64,000 nucleotides of DNA from Pseudoclavibacter sp. AY1H1 (GTDB lineage Bacteria > Actinomycetota > Actinomycetes > Actinomycetales > Microbacteriaceae). Under the pieces are notes generated by a model, which worked only from the letters and a program-made list of their open reading frames with translations, searched no databases and had not been told where the DNA came from. Both the position numbers and the translations under genes were made by a program. Positions 63,504 through 64,000 of the stretch are shown here, piece by piece. How positions within the stretch are numbered: position 1 is the first letter of the stretch; every line of letters begins with the position of its first letter. Location: the NCBI RefSeq assembly GCF_002931055.1, contig NZ_PSXX01000001.1, positions 744,001 to 808,000 of the forward strand. The letters are read 5' to 3'.

Positions 63504-63926
63504 TCAGTTCTTTCGCTTCGCGTGCAGTTCGGCGACTCGGGCGTTCTCGGCGCGGACCTTCGCCTGGACGCCTCGCTCGTGGGAGAGCCACGATGGGGCG
63601 CTTTCGAGGAGAGCCTGGATCTCTTCAGTTGTGAGCGCTTCGGTGACGCCGCCACGGGCGAGGCCGGAGTTGGTGATGCCGAGCTTGCGGGCGACGATGT
63701 CGCGCGGGTGGGGACCCGTGCGGCGCAGCTCCTGCAGCCATTCGGGTGGGGTCTCCTGCAGCTCGAGGAACTCGCTGCGGGTGAGCGGGGCCTCCTGGAA
63801 TGCTTCTGGGGTTGCCGGCAGGTAGATGCCGAGCTTCTTGGCGGCGGTCGCCGGCTTCATGGTCTGGTCTGACCCGCGGTCGGCCGCGGTGTGGCTCTCG
63901 GCCGAGTTGCCTTCTGATTCGCTCAT
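63504..63926 (-). CDS. DUF5997 protein
   Basis: A 140-residue cytoplasmic protein with KPATAAKKLGIYLPATPEAFQ, PPEWLQELRRTGPHPRDIVARKLGI and a charged Lys-rich C-terminus, as in actinobacterial DUF5997 proteins. Function is unknown. ATG 63926 is chosen over the in-frame upstream start because TACGAT ends 6 nt before it (leaderless). It is divergent from the partial gene at the right edge, 30 bp away, and followed closely by the MOSC gene. Confidence 0.8.
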   Translation of the reverse strand: MSESEGNSAESHTAADRGSDQTMKPATAAKKLGIYLPATPEAFQEAPLTRSEFLELQETPPEWLQELRRTGPHPRDIVARKLGITNSGLARGGVTEALTTEEIQALLESAPSWLSHERGVQAKVRAENARVAELHAKRKN

Positions 63927-63932
63927 CTGAGC

Positions 63933-63949
63933 ATCGTACCCAGTAGCCT
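63933..63949. promoter_or_regulatory. Back-to-back leaderless promoters in a 30-bp gap
   Basis: TACGAT on the minus strand (63933-63938) ends 6 nt before the DUF5997 ATG and TAGCCT on the plus strand (63944-63949) ends 7 nt before the ATG at 63957. The 5-bp separation repeats the arrangement at 59097-59112. Confidence 0.58.
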
Positions 63950-63956
63950 TGCGGGC

Positions 63957-64000
63957 ATGGAGACTCCGACGCACCTCACGGTCGCTCTCGCCCCCGGCAT
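63957..64000 (+). CDS. Partial gene cut by the right edge
   Basis: Only 14 complete codons are visible, METPTHLTVALAPG, starting at an ATG placed 7 nt after a -10 hexamer. The opening strand-like sequence could be the start of a LysR substrate-binding-domain protein, which I recall near DUF5997 genes, but 14 residues cannot show this. Confidence 0.5.
   Translation, partial: METPTHLTVALAPG

Overview
The window is high-GC, densely packed, intron-free DNA from an actinobacterium. Mycothiol-type redox genes (mycothione reductase, S-nitrosomycothiol reductase), GarA/FtsR, a RamB-type regulator, DUF3097 and DUF3040 proteins and a dcw cluster laid out as in Mycobacterium all point to Actinomycetota. 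I infer Micrococcales, probably Microbacteriaceae-like, without a marker gene to prove it. No rRNA, tRNA, transposase, integrase, phage or CRISPR array was recognised.

Region 1 (1-15.3 kb) is conserved cell-envelope and division DNA: murE (cut by the left edge), ftsI, ftsL, rsmH and mraZ on the minus strand, then a DUF3040 membrane protein, a trans-polyprenyl diphosphate synthase, an Rv2175c-like DNA-binding protein, a PASTA kinase (pknL), a left-handed beta-helix acyltransferase, class II DAHP synthase (aroG), a PlsC acyltransferase and a FadD15-like acyl-CoA ligase. The order resembles M. tuberculosis Rv2158c-Rv2187. Region 2 (15.3-25.9 kb) holds def-mtr-pyc on the minus strand, a solitary ParA, two MerR regulators, garA, DUF3097, a CDP-alcohol phosphatidyltransferase and an S4 RNA-binding protein.

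Region 3 (25.9-43.7 kb) is accessory metabolism: an oligopeptide-type ABC importer operon with an FAD/NAD(P)-binding protein and a DUF1684 protein, an alpha/beta hydrolase and a two-domain VOC dioxygenase opposite a MarR-HhH fusion regulator, the glyoxylate shunt (aceA-aceB) opposite ramB, and two luciferase-like monooxygenases. Together these look like uptake and oxidation of an unidentified organic compound, with C2 units passing through the glyoxylate shunt (inference). Region 4 (43.9-51.8 kb) carries a Na+/H+ antiporter, a baeRF protein and a complete long-chain olefin operon, oleA-oleBC-oleD, with the beta-lactone decarboxylase and beta-lactone synthetase fused.

Region 5 (51.8-64 kb) holds a large ATP-binding LuxR regulator, the magnesium transporter MgtE, a short UvrA-like ATPase, a DUF4031-HD protein, and a mycothiol cluster (mscR, a metallo-beta-lactamase hydrolase, a flavoprotein disulfide reductase). 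A 12-copy, 22-bp tandem repeat follows, then a MOSC protein, a DUF5997 protein and the first codons of a gene cut by the right edge.

One regulatory pattern recurs throughout. At least 13 genes have a TAnnnT hexamer ending 6-8 bases before the start codon, the signature of leaderless transcripts, and some of these form back-to-back divergent promoters in 28-77 bp gaps.
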